From Pseudomonas parafulva NBRC 16636 = DSM 17004 (GTDB lineage: Bacteria; Pseudomonadota; Gammaproteobacteria; Pseudomonadales; Pseudomonadaceae): a stretch of 64,000 bases of DNA. Within the stretch, counting starts at the first letter, position 1. Every line of letters starts with the position of its first letter. Where the stretch lies: contig NZ_BBIU01000036.1 in assembly GCF_000730645.1 (NCBI RefSeq), forward strand, positions 1 through 64,000, in the 5' to 3' direction. The notes beneath the pieces were generated by a model. The model ran no database searches. It was not told the origin of the DNA and saw nothing but the letters and a program-made list of their open reading frames with translations. The translations under genes were made by a program, and so were the position numbers. Below, piece after piece: positions 11,026 through 19,914 of this stretch.

Positions 11026-11042
11026 AGCAAAGCCCGTGCCGA
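11026..11042 (-). promoter_or_regulatory. Sigma-54 promoter of flgA
   Basis: Reading the minus strand, TCGGCACGGGCTTTGCT matches the consensus TGGCACG-N4-TTGCW, with GG at 11040-11039, ten bases between, and GC at 11028-11027. FleQ-dependent sigma-54 control of flgA is known in P. aeruginosa. The predicted start of transcription falls near 11015. Confidence 0.75.
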
Positions 11043-11090
11043 CTCACCTGGTGAGTTGCAACGAATGGCTGAAAGGTTAAGGAGTCTGGC

Positions 11091-12020
11091 ATGGCGGGGG
11101 TTATGGATTCGGTCAACCAGCGCACACAGCTGGTAGGGCAGAATCGCCTGGAACTGCTGCTGTTCCGCCTCAATGGCGAGCAGCTTTATGGCATCAACGT
11201 TTTCAAGGTCAGAGAAGTGCTGCAGTGCCCTGCACTGACCCTGCTGCCCAAGGCCCACCCGGTGGTGCGGGGTGTGGCCAACATTCGCGGGGCGACCATC
11301 CCGATCCTCGACCTGTCGATGGCCACCGGTTTGCGGCCGCTGCAGGAGGACACGCGCAGCAGCTTCGTGATCATCACCGAGTACAACACCAAGACCCAGG
11401 GCTTTCTGGTGCATTCGGTAGAGCGCATCGTCAACATGAACTGGGAGGAGATCCATCCGCCACCCAAGGGCACTGGCCGCGACCATTACCTGACTGCCGT
11501 CACCCGTGTGGACAACCGCATGGTCGAGATCATCGACGTGGAAAAGGTACTGGCCGAGGTGGCGCCGTCTTCGGAGTCGGTGTCCGCCGGGGTGGTGGAC
11601 GCCGAAGTGCAGGACAAGGCCGTGCTGTTGCGGGTGCTCACCGTCGACGATTCGTCGGTGGCGCGCAAGCAGGTCAGCCGTTGCCTGCAAACGGTCGGTG
11701 TGGAGGTTGTGGCACTAAATGATGGTCGCCAGGCTCTCAACTACCTGCACCAACTGGTGGAGGAGGGCAAGAAGCCCGAAGAGGAGTTCCTGATGATGAT
11801 CTCCGACATCGAAATGCCGGAGATGGACGGCTACACCTTGACCGCAGAAATCCGCAGCGACCCACGCATGCAAAAACTGCACATCTGCCTGCATACTTCG
11901 CTGTCCGGGGTATTCAACCAGGCGATGGTGAAAAAAGTGGGCGCCGACGACTTCCTGGCCAAGTTCAGGCCGGATGACCTGGCCCAGCGTGTGGTCGACC
12001 GGATCAAGGCAACGCATTGA
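11091..12020 (+). CDS. cheV: CheV, CheW-receiver hybrid chemotaxis protein
   Basis: Chemotaxis adaptor of 309 residues: a CheW domain (about 15-160) that couples receptors to CheA, joined to a receiver domain (about 180-305). The receiver has its acidic pair (VDDS, near 185), the phospho-acceptor Asp239 in SDIEMPEMDG and the conserved Lys in LAKF. Phosphorylation by CheA probably serves adaptation. AAGGAG lies just before the ATG. It is followed by cheR after 50 nt, so the two adaptation genes are probably co-transcribed. Confidence 0.95.
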   Translation: MAGVMDSVNQRTQLVGQNRLELLLFRLNGEQLYGINVFKVREVLQCPALTLLPKAHPVVRGVANIRGATIPILDLSMATGLRPLQEDTRSSFVIITEYNTKTQGFLVHSVERIVNMNWEEIHPPPKGTGRDHYLTAVTRVDNRMVEIIDVEKVLAEVAPSSESVSAGVVDAEVQDKAVLLRVLTVDDSSVARKQVSRCLQTVGVEVVALNDGRQALNYLHQLVEEGKKPEEEFLMMISDIEMPEMDGYTLTAEIRSDPRMQKLHICLHTSLSGVFNQAMVKKVGADDFLAKFRPDDLAQRVVDRIKATH

Positions 12021-12070
12021 AAGCAGCCGGGGCAAGCCCCGGCCACAGTGATTGAAAAGAGGCGGCAGTA

Positions 12071-12898
12071 GTGTCTACGGGTAATTTGGATTTCGAACAG
12101 TTCCGGGTATTCCTGGAGAAAGCCTGTGGCATTCTGCTGGGCGAGAATAAGCAATACCTGGTGTCCAGCCGTCTCAACAAGCTGATGGAACAGCAGGGCA
12201 TCAAGAGCCTGGGCGAGCTGGTGCAGCGTATCCAGACCCAGCCGCGCAGCGGCCTGCGCGAACAGGTGGTGGATGCGATGACCACCAACGAAACCTTGTG
12301 GTTTCGCGATACCTACCCGTTCGAGGTGCTGAAGAACAAGGTCATCCCCGAGTTCATCCGCGCCAACCCGGGGCAACGCCTGCGCATGTGGTCGGCCGCG
12401 TGCTCGTCGGGGCAGGAGCCGTACTCCATTTCGATGGCCATCGACGAGTTCGAACGCAGCAACCTGGGCCAGTTGAAGATGGGGGCGCAAATTGTCGCCA
12501 CCGACCTGTCAGGCACCATGCTGACCAACTGCAAGGCCGGTGAGTACGACAGCCTGGCCATCGCGCGCGGCCTATCCCAAGAGCGCTTGCAACGGTACTT
12601 CGAGACCAAGGGGCCAGGGCGCTGGGCGGTCAAGCCCGCGATCCGCAGCCGGGTCGAATTCCGCTCGTTCAACCTGCTGGACAGCTACGCCAGCCTCGGC
12701 AAGTTCGATGTGGTGTTCTGCCGCAACGTGCTGATCTACTTCTCGGCCCAGGTGAAGAAAGACATCCTGCTGCGCATTCACAGCACGCTGAAGCCGGGCG
12801 GGTACCTGTTCCTCGGTGCCTCCGAAGCCCTTAACGGCCTGCCTGACCACTACCAGATGGTGCAATGCAGCCCGGGTATCATCTACCAGGCCAAATAA
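12071..12898 (+). CDS. cheR: CheR, chemotaxis receptor methyltransferase
   Basis: S-adenosylmethionine-dependent methyltransferase of 275 residues that methylates glutamates on chemoreceptors, opposing CheB (encoded at 62031). The N-terminal all-helical CheR domain spans about 5-60, then the catalytic Rossmann domain with WSAACSSGQEPYS (SAM-binding loop) and DVVFCRNVLIYF. The start codon is GTG at 12071. A strong terminator follows at 12908, closing the cheV-cheR unit. Confidence 0.95.
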   Translation: MSTGNLDFEQFRVFLEKACGILLGENKQYLVSSRLNKLMEQQGIKSLGELVQRIQTQPRSGLREQVVDAMTTNETLWFRDTYPFEVLKNKVIPEFIRANPGQRLRMWSAACSSGQEPYSISMAIDEFERSNLGQLKMGAQIVATDLSGTMLTNCKAGEYDSLAIARGLSQERLQRYFETKGPGRWAVKPAIRSRVEFRSFNLLDSYASLGKFDVVFCRNVLIYFSAQVKKDILLRIHSTLKPGGYLFLGASEALNGLPDHYQMVQCSPGIIYQAK

Positions 12899-12907
12899 AG
12901 TACTTCA

Positions 12908-12936
12908 GGCCGGCAACCAGGGTTGCCGGCCTTTTT
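12908..12936 (+). terminator. Rho-independent terminator after cheR
   Basis: GGCCGGCAACC (12908-12918) and GGTTGCCGGCC (12921-12931) form a perfect 11-bp stem followed at once by TTTTT (12932-12936). It lies 10 nt after the cheR stop codon. Confidence 0.93.
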
Positions 12937-13088
12937 CGTTGCAGGTGCTGTCAATTTTTTGTTTTGCCACTTATGGCGCCCTGCAATTGCCGCTTTCGGC
13001 ACGCCTGGCGGCAGCCCTTTGCCGCTTTTCTGGCATCACGGTTGGCGCACTTCTCGCTCAGCCCCCCTATCTAAAGGCTTTCGGCCGA

Positions 13089-13105
13089 TTGGCACAGCCT
13101 TTGCT
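13089..13105 (+). promoter_or_regulatory. Sigma-54 promoter of the flgB operon
   Basis: TTGGCACAGCCTTTGCT carries GG at 13091-13092 and GC at 13103-13104 with ten bases between, very close to the consensus. It lies about 50 nt before flgB and should be activated through FleQ or FleR. Confidence 0.85.
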
Positions 13106-13153
13106 ATAGCTTGCTCAACGTAATTCCGGTCAACCTCTGAAGGTTTCCCCGAT

Positions 13154-13564
13154 ATGAGCATCAGCTTCGACAAGGCGCTTGGCATCCACGAGAAGGCCCT
13201 GGGCTTCCGCGCCCAACGTGCCGAGGTATTGGCCAACAACATCGCCAACGCCGACACGCCCAACTACAAGGCCCGTGACATGGATTTCGCCTCGGTACTG
13301 GCTGCCGAGAGCGAGAAACAGCAGAACAATGGGCGCATCGGCCTGGAGCGGACCAACAGCCGGCACATCGAAGCCGAAGGCATGGCACTGGCGGACGACA
13401 GCCTCAAGTTCCGCACGCCGGCGCAGCCCTCGATCGACCAGAACACCGTGGATGCGCAGATCGAGCAGTCCAACTACACCGAGAATGCCATCGGCTTCCA
13501 GGCCAGCTTCACGCTGCTCAACAGTAAATTCAAAGGGCTGGTTTCGGCCCTGCGGGGAGAATGA
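13154..13564 (+). CDS. flgB: FlgB, proximal rod protein
   Basis: Rod subunit (136 residues) of the flagellar axial family, exported by the flagellar type III system. The N-terminal axial motif LANNIANADTPNYKARD is present, and the C-terminal helix (NAIGFQASFTLLNSK) packs with it. First gene of flgBCDE after the sigma-54 promoter; its stop codon overlaps the bases just before flgC. Confidence 0.95.
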   Translation: MSISFDKALGIHEKALGFRAQRAEVLANNIANADTPNYKARDMDFASVLAAESEKQQNNGRIGLERTNSRHIEAEGMALADDSLKFRTPAQPSIDQNTVDAQIEQSNYTENAIGFQASFTLLNSKFKGLVSALRGE

Positions 13565-13566
13565 CC

Positions 13567-14010
13567 ATGTCGCTGTCCAGTGTCTTCAACATTGCCGGTA
13601 GCGGCATGAGCGCGCAGAACACGCGCCTGAACACCGTTGCCTCCAACATCGCCAACGCCGAAACCGTGTCTTCGAGCATCGACCAGACTTACCGCGCCCG
13701 CCACCCGGTGTTCGCCACCACGTTCCAGAACGCGCAGGCCGGCAGCAGCCAGTCGCTGTTCGAAGACCAGGGCGAAGCCGGGCAGGGCGTGCAGGTGACC
13801 GGCATTGTCGAGGACCAGAGCAACCTGGAGGCACGCTACGAGCCGAACCATCCAGCCGCCAACAAGGACGGGTATGTGTACTACCCCAATGTCAATGTGG
13901 TGGAAGAGATGGCCGACATGATTTCTGCCAGCCGTGCGTTCCAGACCAATGCCGAGCTGATGAACACCGCCAAAAGCATGATGCAGAAGGTCCTGACCCT
14001 GGGCCAGTGA
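13567..14010 (+). CDS. flgC: FlgC, proximal rod protein
   Basis: Rod protein of 147 residues with the axial N-terminal motif (NTVASNIANAETV) and C-terminal heptad helix (AFQTNAELMNTAKSMMQKVL). Two ATGs are possible: 13561 overlaps the flgB stop codon, but GGGGAGA (13554-13560) sits 6 nt before the ATG at 13567, which also gives the usual MSLSSVFNIAGSGM start. I chose 13567. Confidence 0.94.
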   Translation: MSLSSVFNIAGSGMSAQNTRLNTVASNIANAETVSSSIDQTYRARHPVFATTFQNAQAGSSQSLFEDQGEAGQGVQVTGIVEDQSNLEARYEPNHPAANKDGYVYYPNVNVVEEMADMISASRAFQTNAELMNTAKSMMQKVLTLGQ

Positions 14011-14022
14011 TAGGAAGCCGAC

Positions 14023-14724
14023 ATGACCACCACCAACTCCACGGCTGACGTCGGTAGTGCCTACCTGACGTCGCTGCAGCAACAGCAGAGCAAGAACAAC
14101 AGCAACACCGGTGCGGCCGGCAGCGCCCTGGGCAAGGACGCGTTCCTGCAGTTGCTGGTTACCCAGATGAAAAACCAGAACCCGCTCGATCCCCAGCAGA
14201 ACGGCGAGTTCGTGGCCCAGTTGGCACAGTTCAGCAGCCTTGAAGGTATTCAGACGCTCAACAGTTCGGTGACCTCCATCGCTGCTGCGTTCCAGTCCTC
14301 CCAGGCCTTGCAGGCCTCATCACTGGTAGGCCGCAACGTGATGGTGCAAACCGACAAGGCCATGGTGGACACCAGCAAGGACATGAAAGGCTCGGTGAAC
14401 CTGACCGCGTCCAGCACCGCCACTTCGGTGGGGGTGTACGACAAGGATGGCAAGCTGGTGCGCACGCTCGAGCTGGGTAGCCAGGCGGGCGGCAAGGTCG
14501 ATTTCACCTGGGATGGCAAGGACGACGACGGCAAGGCGCTGGCGGCGGGCACCTATTCGTTCAAGGCCACGGCCTCGGTCGACGGCACCGCCACCGCCAT
14601 GACCACCAACCTGCCGGCCAGTGTCACCAGCGTGACCATGGGCAGCAATGGCGCAGAAATGACGCTCAACCTCGCCGGGCTGGGCAGTGTTCCGCTCTCC
14701 AAAATCCAGAGCATCGGCATCTAG
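14023..14724 (+). CDS. flgD: FlgD, hook cap / scaffolding protein
   Basis: Hook assembly cap of 233 residues. The N-terminal export and scaffolding segment contains FLQLLVTQMKNQNPLDP, the diagnostic FlgD motif. The C-terminal part contains FlgD Ig-like and tudor-like folds (VDFTWDGKDDDGKALAAGTY). It caps the growing hook and is discarded when FlgK replaces it. Confidence 0.95.
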   Translation: MTTTNSTADVGSAYLTSLQQQQSKNNSNTGAAGSALGKDAFLQLLVTQMKNQNPLDPQQNGEFVAQLAQFSSLEGIQTLNSSVTSIAAAFQSSQALQASSLVGRNVMVQTDKAMVDTSKDMKGSVNLTASSTATSVGVYDKDGKLVRTLELGSQAGGKVDFTWDGKDDDGKALAAGTYSFKATASVDGTATAMTTNLPASVTSVTMGSNGAEMTLNLAGLGSVPLSKIQSIGI

Positions 14725-14753
14725 GGCCTTCAGCAACCTTCAGGAGTTAGCAC

Positions 14754-16076
14754 ATGTCTTACAACATCGGCCTTAGCGGCCTCAACGCAGCGAACAAGGC
14801 CCTGAACGTCACCGGCAACAACATTGCCAACGTCGCCACCACCGGCTTCAAGTCGTCCCGTGCCGAATTCGCCGACCAGTATTCCAGCTCCATTCGGGGT
14901 ACCAGCGCCGGGCGCACCACCATCGGTACCGGGGTGACCACCGCGGCGGTGTCGCAGCGCTTCACTTCGGGCAACATCAACGGCACCGGCCAGGCGCTGG
15001 ACATGGCCATCGACGGCAACGGCTTTTTTGCCTTGAACGACAACGGCTCGAAAATCTACACCCGCGCCGGTGCGTTCTACAGCGACAAGCAGGGCTTCGT
15101 GGTCAACTCGTCTGGTGCGAACCTGCAAGGGTATGCTGTGGATGCCAACGGCCAGATCATCCAGGGTGTGCTGACCAACCTGCAAATCGACACCGCCAAC
15201 CTGACCCCCAAGGCCACTGGCAAGATCGAGCAGACCATCAACCTGAAGTCCAGCGATGCGGCGCCCACCGTTACCCCGTTCGACCCGTCCGATGTGAAAA
15301 GCTACAACTACACGTTCAGCAGCGACGTGTATGACAGCCAGGGCAATGCGCATCAGCTGAACCAGTACTTCCTCAAGGACGACACGTCCAACTCCTGGAA
15401 GATGTACACCACCATCGACGGCCGCAACCCCACCGACCCGACCTCCACCCAGCCACTGATCAATGACTTGCCGTTCAAGTCCGACGGCACACTGAACGCC
15501 GATGGCCTGACTGCAGGGCCGGTGACCGGCGGCCTGAGCGTTAATGCCAACAAAACCTTCAACCTCGACAATTGGATCCCTGCGCAGAAAAACGCTGCTG
15601 GCCAGTGGTCGTCCAATGGCGCGAGCGCCAATGCCGGTGGTATCAGCCTGGACATGCTCAAGACCACACAGTACAACGCGGCCTCTGCCGTAACTGCCAA
15701 GAACCAGGACGGTTTCGCCACCGGTGAGCTGTCGGGCCTGAACGTCGACAAGAGCGGTGTGCTGTTTGCCAGCTTCACCAACGGCCAGAACAAGGTCATC
15801 GGCCAGGTGGCCGTCGCCAGCTTCGCCAACATGCAGGGGCTTACCCCGATTGGCGGTACCAACTGGCAGGAGTCCTACTCGTCGGGCGTGCCGGTGATCG
15901 GTGCGCCAGACACCGGCACCCTGGGCCAGATTGCCGGCGCTTCGCTGGAAGACTCCAACGTCGACCTCACCGGTGAGCTGGTCAACCTGATCAAGGCCCA
16001 GAGCAACTACCAGGCCAACGCCAAGACCATCTCCACTGAAAGCACCATCATGCAGACCATCATCCAGATGAGCTGA
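14754..16076 (+). CDS. flgE: FlgE, flagellar hook protein
   Basis: Hook subunit of 440 residues. The N-terminal axial motif (GNNIANVATTGFKSSRAEF) and C-terminal helix (LVNLIKAQSNYQANAKTISTEST) are conserved, with variable surface domains between. CAGGAG precedes the ATG. Last of the flgBCDE set; a hairpin and a small exported protein gene follow. Confidence 0.96.
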   Translation: MSYNIGLSGLNAANKALNVTGNNIANVATTGFKSSRAEFADQYSSSIRGTSAGRTTIGTGVTTAAVSQRFTSGNINGTGQALDMAIDGNGFFALNDNGSKIYTRAGAFYSDKQGFVVNSSGANLQGYAVDANGQIIQGVLTNLQIDTANLTPKATGKIEQTINLKSSDAAPTVTPFDPSDVKSYNYTFSSDVYDSQGNAHQLNQYFLKDDTSNSWKMYTTIDGRNPTDPTSTQPLINDLPFKSDGTLNADGLTAGPVTGGLSVNANKTFNLDNWIPAQKNAAGQWSSNGASANAGGISLDMLKTTQYNAASAVTAKNQDGFATGELSGLNVDKSGVLFASFTNGQNKVIGQVAVASFANMQGLTPIGGTNWQESYSSGVPVIGAPDTGTLGQIAGASLEDSNVDLTGELVNLIKAQSNYQANAKTISTESTIMQTIIQMS

Positions 16077-16085
16077 GTGAGGTAG

Positions 16086-16107
16086 CGCCGCCGGGTGACC
16101 GGCGGCG
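16086..16107 (+). other. GC-rich stem-loop with GTGA tetraloop
   Basis: CGCCGCCGG (16086-16094) and CCGGCGGCG (16099-16107) form a perfect 9-bp stem closed by GTGA, a GNRA-type tetraloop. It starts 9 nt after the flgE stop codon and ends 3 nt before the ribosome-binding site (GGAGGGG) of the next gene. It may protect the flgE mRNA 3' end or affect translation of the small gene; there is no T-run. Confidence 0.6.
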
Positions 16108-16123
16108 GTTGGAGGGGTATGTA

Positions 16124-16321
16124 ATGAACAAGGCATGGGCGCTGGCCCTGCTCACGGCCCTGGGGGTTGGCTTGGCCCTATCGGCCTATGCGGCACCCAG
16201 GCCTTTCTATCTTTGGCAGAGCGTGGCCACCGGCCGCTATTTCTGCACCGAGAACAATCCGGGCCCAGGCTGGATGAAGTTTTCGGGGCCTTACAACAAC
16301 GCGGCCTGCCGCGATCAGTGA
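16124..16321 (+). CDS. Small exported protein of unknown function
   Basis: A 65-residue protein, not recognised as a member of a named family. The N-terminus MNKAWALALLTALGVGLALSAYAA (in part) is a clear Sec signal peptide with likely cleavage after SAYA or YAA, leaving a mature chain of about 43 residues. That chain is rich in aromatic residues and has two cysteines (in RYFCTEN and NAACRDQ), which could form one disulfide in the periplasm. Translation from ATG at 16124 is supported by GGAGGGG 7 nt upstream; a TTG at 16109 is in frame but lacks such a site. It sits between flgE and flgF in the same orientation, so it is probably transcribed with the hook genes. A role near rod or hook assembly is inference only. 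Confidence 0.75.
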   Translation: MNKAWALALLTALGVGLALSAYAAPRPFYLWQSVATGRYFCTENNPGPGWMKFSGPYNNAACRDQ

Positions 16322-16411
16322 TGCAACCTGCCTTCTGCAGCCCGACGACAACAAACTGACACTGCTAAGCCCTGAACGGGCTGTAGCGCCCGATTCTAAA
16401 GGCTTGCAAAG

Positions 16412-16428
16412 CTGGTTCGATTTTTGCT
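16412..16428 (+). promoter_or_regulatory. Sigma-54 promoter of the flgF operon
   Basis: GCTGGTTCGATTTTTGCTTT holds GG at 16414-16415 and GC at 16426-16427 with ten bases between. The -12 part TTTGCT is good; the -24 part TGGTTCG deviates from TGGCACG. It lies about 50 nt before flgF. Confidence 0.7.
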
Positions 16429-16476
16429 TTACCCTGCCCAGGTGACAGCGCGGCAGTGGCGCGCGGAGGAAATGCT

Positions 16477-17217
16477 GTGGACAAACTGCTTTATGTGGCC
16501 ATGACCGGTGCCAGCCAGAATGCCCTGGCGCAAAAGGCTCATGCCAACAACCTGGCGAACGTATCCACCAACGGTTTTCAACGGGACCTGGAACAGGCCC
16601 GCTCGATGCCGGTGTTTGGTGACAGCTTTCCGGCGCGTGCTTTTGCCATGACCGAGCGCCCGGCAACCGACTTCAGCGAAGGGCCGATGGTTGAAACCGG
16701 CCGTGACCTGGATGTGGCGGTTACCGGCAAAGGGTTTATCGCCGTGCAGGCCCCTGACGGCAGCGAAGCGTACGTGCGCACCGGTAGCCTGAACATCGAC
16801 GCCCTGGGCGTGCTGCGTGCCGGCAACGGCATGCCGGTGATCGGCAATGGCGGCCCCATTGCCATCCCGCCCGAGCAGAAGGTGGAAGTGGGGGAAGACG
16901 GCACCATCAGTATCCGATCCATGGGTGAAGGCCCACGGGTGATGGCTGAAGTGGACCGCATCAAGCTGGTCAACCCGGACACCAAAGGCATGACCAAAGG
17001 GCTGGACGGCTTGATCCATACCGCTTCCGGGCGGCCCGCCGATGCCGACGTCAATGTGCGGGTGGTGTCGGGTTTTCTGGAAGGCAGCAACGTCAACGCC
17101 GTCGAGGAAATGACCTCGGTGCTGGCGTTATCCAGGCAGTTCGAACTGCACGTCAAGATGATGAACACGGCCAAGGAAGGCGACGAAGCCATGGCTCGGG
17201 TTTTGCAAATCGGCTAA
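16477..17217 (+). CDS. flgF: FlgF, proximal rod protein
   Basis: Rod protein of 246 residues with an axial N-terminus (AHANNLANVSTNGFQRD) and C-terminal helix (LALSRQFELHVKMMNTAK). The start is GTG at 16477, giving MDKLLYVAMTGA as in other pseudomonads and preceded by GGAGGA; a GTG at 16456 is in frame but lies upstream of that site. First gene of flgFGHIJKL. Confidence 0.95.
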   Translation: MDKLLYVAMTGASQNALAQKAHANNLANVSTNGFQRDLEQARSMPVFGDSFPARAFAMTERPATDFSEGPMVETGRDLDVAVTGKGFIAVQAPDGSEAYVRTGSLNIDALGVLRAGNGMPVIGNGGPIAIPPEQKVEVGEDGTISIRSMGEGPRVMAEVDRIKLVNPDTKGMTKGLDGLIHTASGRPADADVNVRVVSGFLEGSNVNAVEEMTSVLALSRQFELHVKMMNTAKEGDEAMARVLQIG

Positions 17218-17264
17218 TCACATTTGAACGGGTGCCGTAAAACAGGCGCGCGAGGAGAACACAC

Positions 17265-18050
17265 ATGCTTCCAGCCCTTTGGGTCGCCAAGACGGGTTTG
17301 TCCGCCCAGGACACCAACCTGACGGTCATTTCCAACAACCTGGCCAACGTGTCCACCACCGGCTTCAAGCGTGACCGTGCCGAGTTCCAGGACCTGCTGT
17401 ACCAGATCCGTCGCCAGCCTGGCGCCCAGTCGACCCAGGACAGCGAACTGCCTTCCGGCCTGCAGGTGGGTACGGGCGTGCGCATCGTCGGCACCCAGAA
17501 GAGCTTCGTGGCCGGCAGCCTGCAGACCACCGAGAACCCCTTGGACATGGCGGTCAACGGCCGTGGCTTCTTCCAGATCCTGCAACCTGACGGCACCGTT
17601 TCGTACACCCGTGACGGCACCTTCCACCTGAACTCCGATGGCCAGATCGTCACCGCCAACGGTTACGCGCTGGAGCCTGCGGTGGTGGTGCCCAACGACG
17701 CACAGACCTTCACCGTGGGCCAGGACGGCACCGTGTCGATCACCACTGCCGGCAACCCGGCTGCACAGGTGATCGGCAACATCCAGACCGCCGACTTCAT
17801 CAACCCGGCCGGCCTGCAGGCCATCGGCGGCAACCTGTTCCTGGAAACCGCGGCCAGTGGCGCGCCCCAGGTGGGTACCCCGGGCCTGAACGGCTTCGGT
17901 ACCACCCTGCAGCAAACCCTGGAGAACTCTAACGTCAGCACCGTGGAAGAACTGGTCAACATGATCACCACCCAGCGTGCCTACGAGATGAACTCCAAGG
18001 TGATCTCCACCGCCGACTCCATGCTGCAGTTCGTGACCCAGCAGCTGTAA
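17265..18050 (+). CDS. flgG: FlgG, distal rod protein
   Basis: Distal rod subunit of 261 residues. It shows SNNLANVSTTGFKRDRAEFQD at the N-terminus (axial motif, read in part) and the C-terminal helix VNMITTQRAYEMNSKVI. AGGAG precedes the ATG. The product forms the drive-shaft part through the P and L rings. Confidence 0.96.
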   Translation: MLPALWVAKTGLSAQDTNLTVISNNLANVSTTGFKRDRAEFQDLLYQIRRQPGAQSTQDSELPSGLQVGTGVRIVGTQKSFVAGSLQTTENPLDMAVNGRGFFQILQPDGTVSYTRDGTFHLNSDGQIVTANGYALEPAVVVPNDAQTFTVGQDGTVSITTAGNPAAQVIGNIQTADFINPAGLQAIGGNLFLETAASGAPQVGTPGLNGFGTTLQQTLENSNVSTVEELVNMITTQRAYEMNSKVISTADSMLQFVTQQL

Positions 18051-18086
18051 CCCTTGCAACCCCGTTGCACCCGTGAGGTAAGCATC

Positions 18087-18782
18087 ATGAATCGTCTGTT
18101 GTCCGTTTTCGCCCTGGGCGGGGCGGTGTTGCTGGCAGGTTGTGTCGCCCCGGTGGCCAAGCCCAACGACCCGTACTATGCGCCGGTACTGCCGCGCACC
18201 CCATTGCCGGCAGCGGCCAACAACGGCTCGATCTACCAGGCCGGGTTCGAACAGAACCTGTATGGCGACCGCAAGGCCTTCCGCGTGGGTGACATCATCA
18301 CCATCACGCTGAATGAACGCACCTCGGCCAGCAAGAACGCCGGCTCGCAGATCCAGAAGAACAGCAAGGCCAACCTGGGCCTTACGTCGCTGTTCGGCGG
18401 CAAGCCCAATACCAACAACCCGTTCGGCGGTGGCGACCTGTCGCTGGACGCCGGCTACAGTGGCGACCGCACCACCAAGGGCGACAGCAAGGCCACCCAA
18501 GGCAACACCCTGACCGGTTCGGTGACCGTCACCGTGGCCGAGGTGCTGCCCAACGGCATCATCGCCGTGCGCGGCGAGAAGTGGCTGACGCTCAATACCG
18601 GTGAAGAACTGGTGCGCATTGCCGGCCTGATCCGGGCGGATGACATCGCCACCGACAACACCGTACCGTCCACCCGGGTAGCCGATGCGCGCATCACCTA
18701 TTCCGGTACCGGCTCGTTTGCCGACGCCAGTCAGCCCGGCTGGCTGGACCGCTTCTTCATGAGCCCGCTTTGGCCCTTCTGA
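18087..18782 (+). CDS. flgH: FlgH, L-ring lipoprotein
   Basis: Outer-membrane L-ring protein of 231 residues. A lipoprotein signal peptide ends with the lipobox LAGC (Cys about 20). The conserved [10 protein letters not shown] segment and C-terminal ARITYSGTG are present. The ATG at 18087 follows GAGGTAAGC; the frame is open from a TTG at 18054, but that would spoil the signal peptide. Confidence 0.95.
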   Translation: MNRLLSVFALGGAVLLAGCVAPVAKPNDPYYAPVLPRTPLPAAANNGSIYQAGFEQNLYGDRKAFRVGDIITITLNERTSASKNAGSQIQKNSKANLGLTSLFGGKPNTNNPFGGGDLSLDAGYSGDRTTKGDSKATQGNTLTGSVTVTVAEVLPNGIIAVRGEKWLTLNTGEELVRIAGLIRADDIATDNTVPSTRVADARITYSGTGSFADASQPGWLDRFFMSPLWPF

Positions 18783-18793
18783 GTACACACACC

Positions 18794-19903
18794 ATGCTCA
18801 ACCTGAGGCAGCTGATTGCCGCAACCTTGCTCCTGTCCTGCGCCTTTGCCGCGCAGGCCGAGCGCTTGAAGGACATCGCCAGTATTTCCGGCGTGCGCTC
18901 CAACCAGCTGATCGGTTACGGCCTGGTGGTGGGGCTCAACGGCACGGGTGACCAGACCACCCAGACGCCGTTCACCCTGCAAACCTTCAACAACATGCTG
19001 TCGCAGTTCGGTATCAAGGTGCCGGCCGGGTCTGGCAACGTGCAGTTGAAGAACGTGGCGGCGGTGTCGGTGCACGCTGACCTGCCGGCGTTCGCCAAGC
19101 CGGGCCAGGTGGTGGACATCACGGTGTCGTCGATCGGTAACTCCAAGAGCCTGCGCGGCGGCAGCCTGCTGATGACGCCGCTCAAGGGTATCGACGGCAA
19201 CGTCTACGCCATCGCCCAGGGCAACCTGGTGGTGGGCGGTTTCGACGCCGAGGGCCGCGACGGGTCCAAGATCACTGTCAACGTACCGTCTGCTGGCCGT
19301 ATTCCAGGCGGGGCCAGTGTCGAGCGTGCAGTGCCGAGCGGGTTCAACCAGGGCAACACCCTAACCCTGAACCTGAACCGCCCCGACTTCACCACCGCCA
19401 AGCACATCGTCGACAAGGTCAACGAACTGCTCGGCCCAGGTGTGGCCCAGGCGCTGGACGGTGGTTCGGTGCGGGTCAGCGCGCCCATGGACCCCAGCCA
19501 GCGGGTGGACTACCTGTCGATTCTGGAAAACCTCGAAATCGACCCCGGCCAGGCCGTGGCCAAGGTCATCATCAATTCGCGTACCGGTACCATCGTCATC
19601 GGCCAGAACGTCAAGGTGTCGCCTGCGGCGGTCACCCACGGCAGCCTGACCGTCACCATCACCGAAGACCCTATCGTCAGCCAGCCAGGGCCGCTGTCCA
19701 ACGGCCAGACCGCCGTGGTGCCGCGCTCCCGGGTGAACGCCGAGCAGGAGGCCAAGCCGATGTTCAAGTTCGGCCCGGGTACCACGCTGGATGAAATTGT
19801 CCGGGCGGTGAACCAGGTGGGCGCAGCGCCCGGTGACCTGATGGCCATCCTTGAAGCCCTGAAACAGGCCGGCGCGTTGCAAGCCGACCTGATCGTGATC
19901 TGA
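18794..19903 (+). CDS. flgI: FlgI, P-ring protein
   Basis: Periplasmic P-ring subunit of 369 residues, the length usual in Pseudomonas. A signal peptide ([22 protein letters not shown]) ends before ERLKDIA. The FlgI signature [13 protein letters not shown] is near the mature N-terminus. The ATG at 18794 lies 11 nt after the flgH stop codon. FlgA, encoded at 10264-11013, is its assembly chaperone. Confidence 0.96.
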   Translation: MLNLRQLIAATLLLSCAFAAQAERLKDIASISGVRSNQLIGYGLVVGLNGTGDQTTQTPFTLQTFNNMLSQFGIKVPAGSGNVQLKNVAAVSVHADLPAFAKPGQVVDITVSSIGNSKSLRGGSLLMTPLKGIDGNVYAIAQGNLVVGGFDAEGRDGSKITVNVPSAGRIPGGASVERAVPSGFNQGNTLTLNLNRPDFTTAKHIVDKVNELLGPGVAQALDGGSVRVSAPMDPSQRVDYLSILENLEIDPGQAVAKVIINSRTGTIVIGQNVKVSPAAVTHGSLTVTITEDPIVSQPGPLSNGQTAVVPRSRVNAEQEAKPMFKFGPGTTLDEIVRAVNQVGAAPGDLMAILEALKQAGALQADLIVI

Positions 19904-19914
19904 GGACGCCACTG

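Noticed and set aside
16456-16476. Earlier GTG start for flgF
   Set aside because: The ribosome-binding site GGAGGA (16465-16470) lies downstream of it, directly before the GTG at 16477, which gives the conserved N-terminus.
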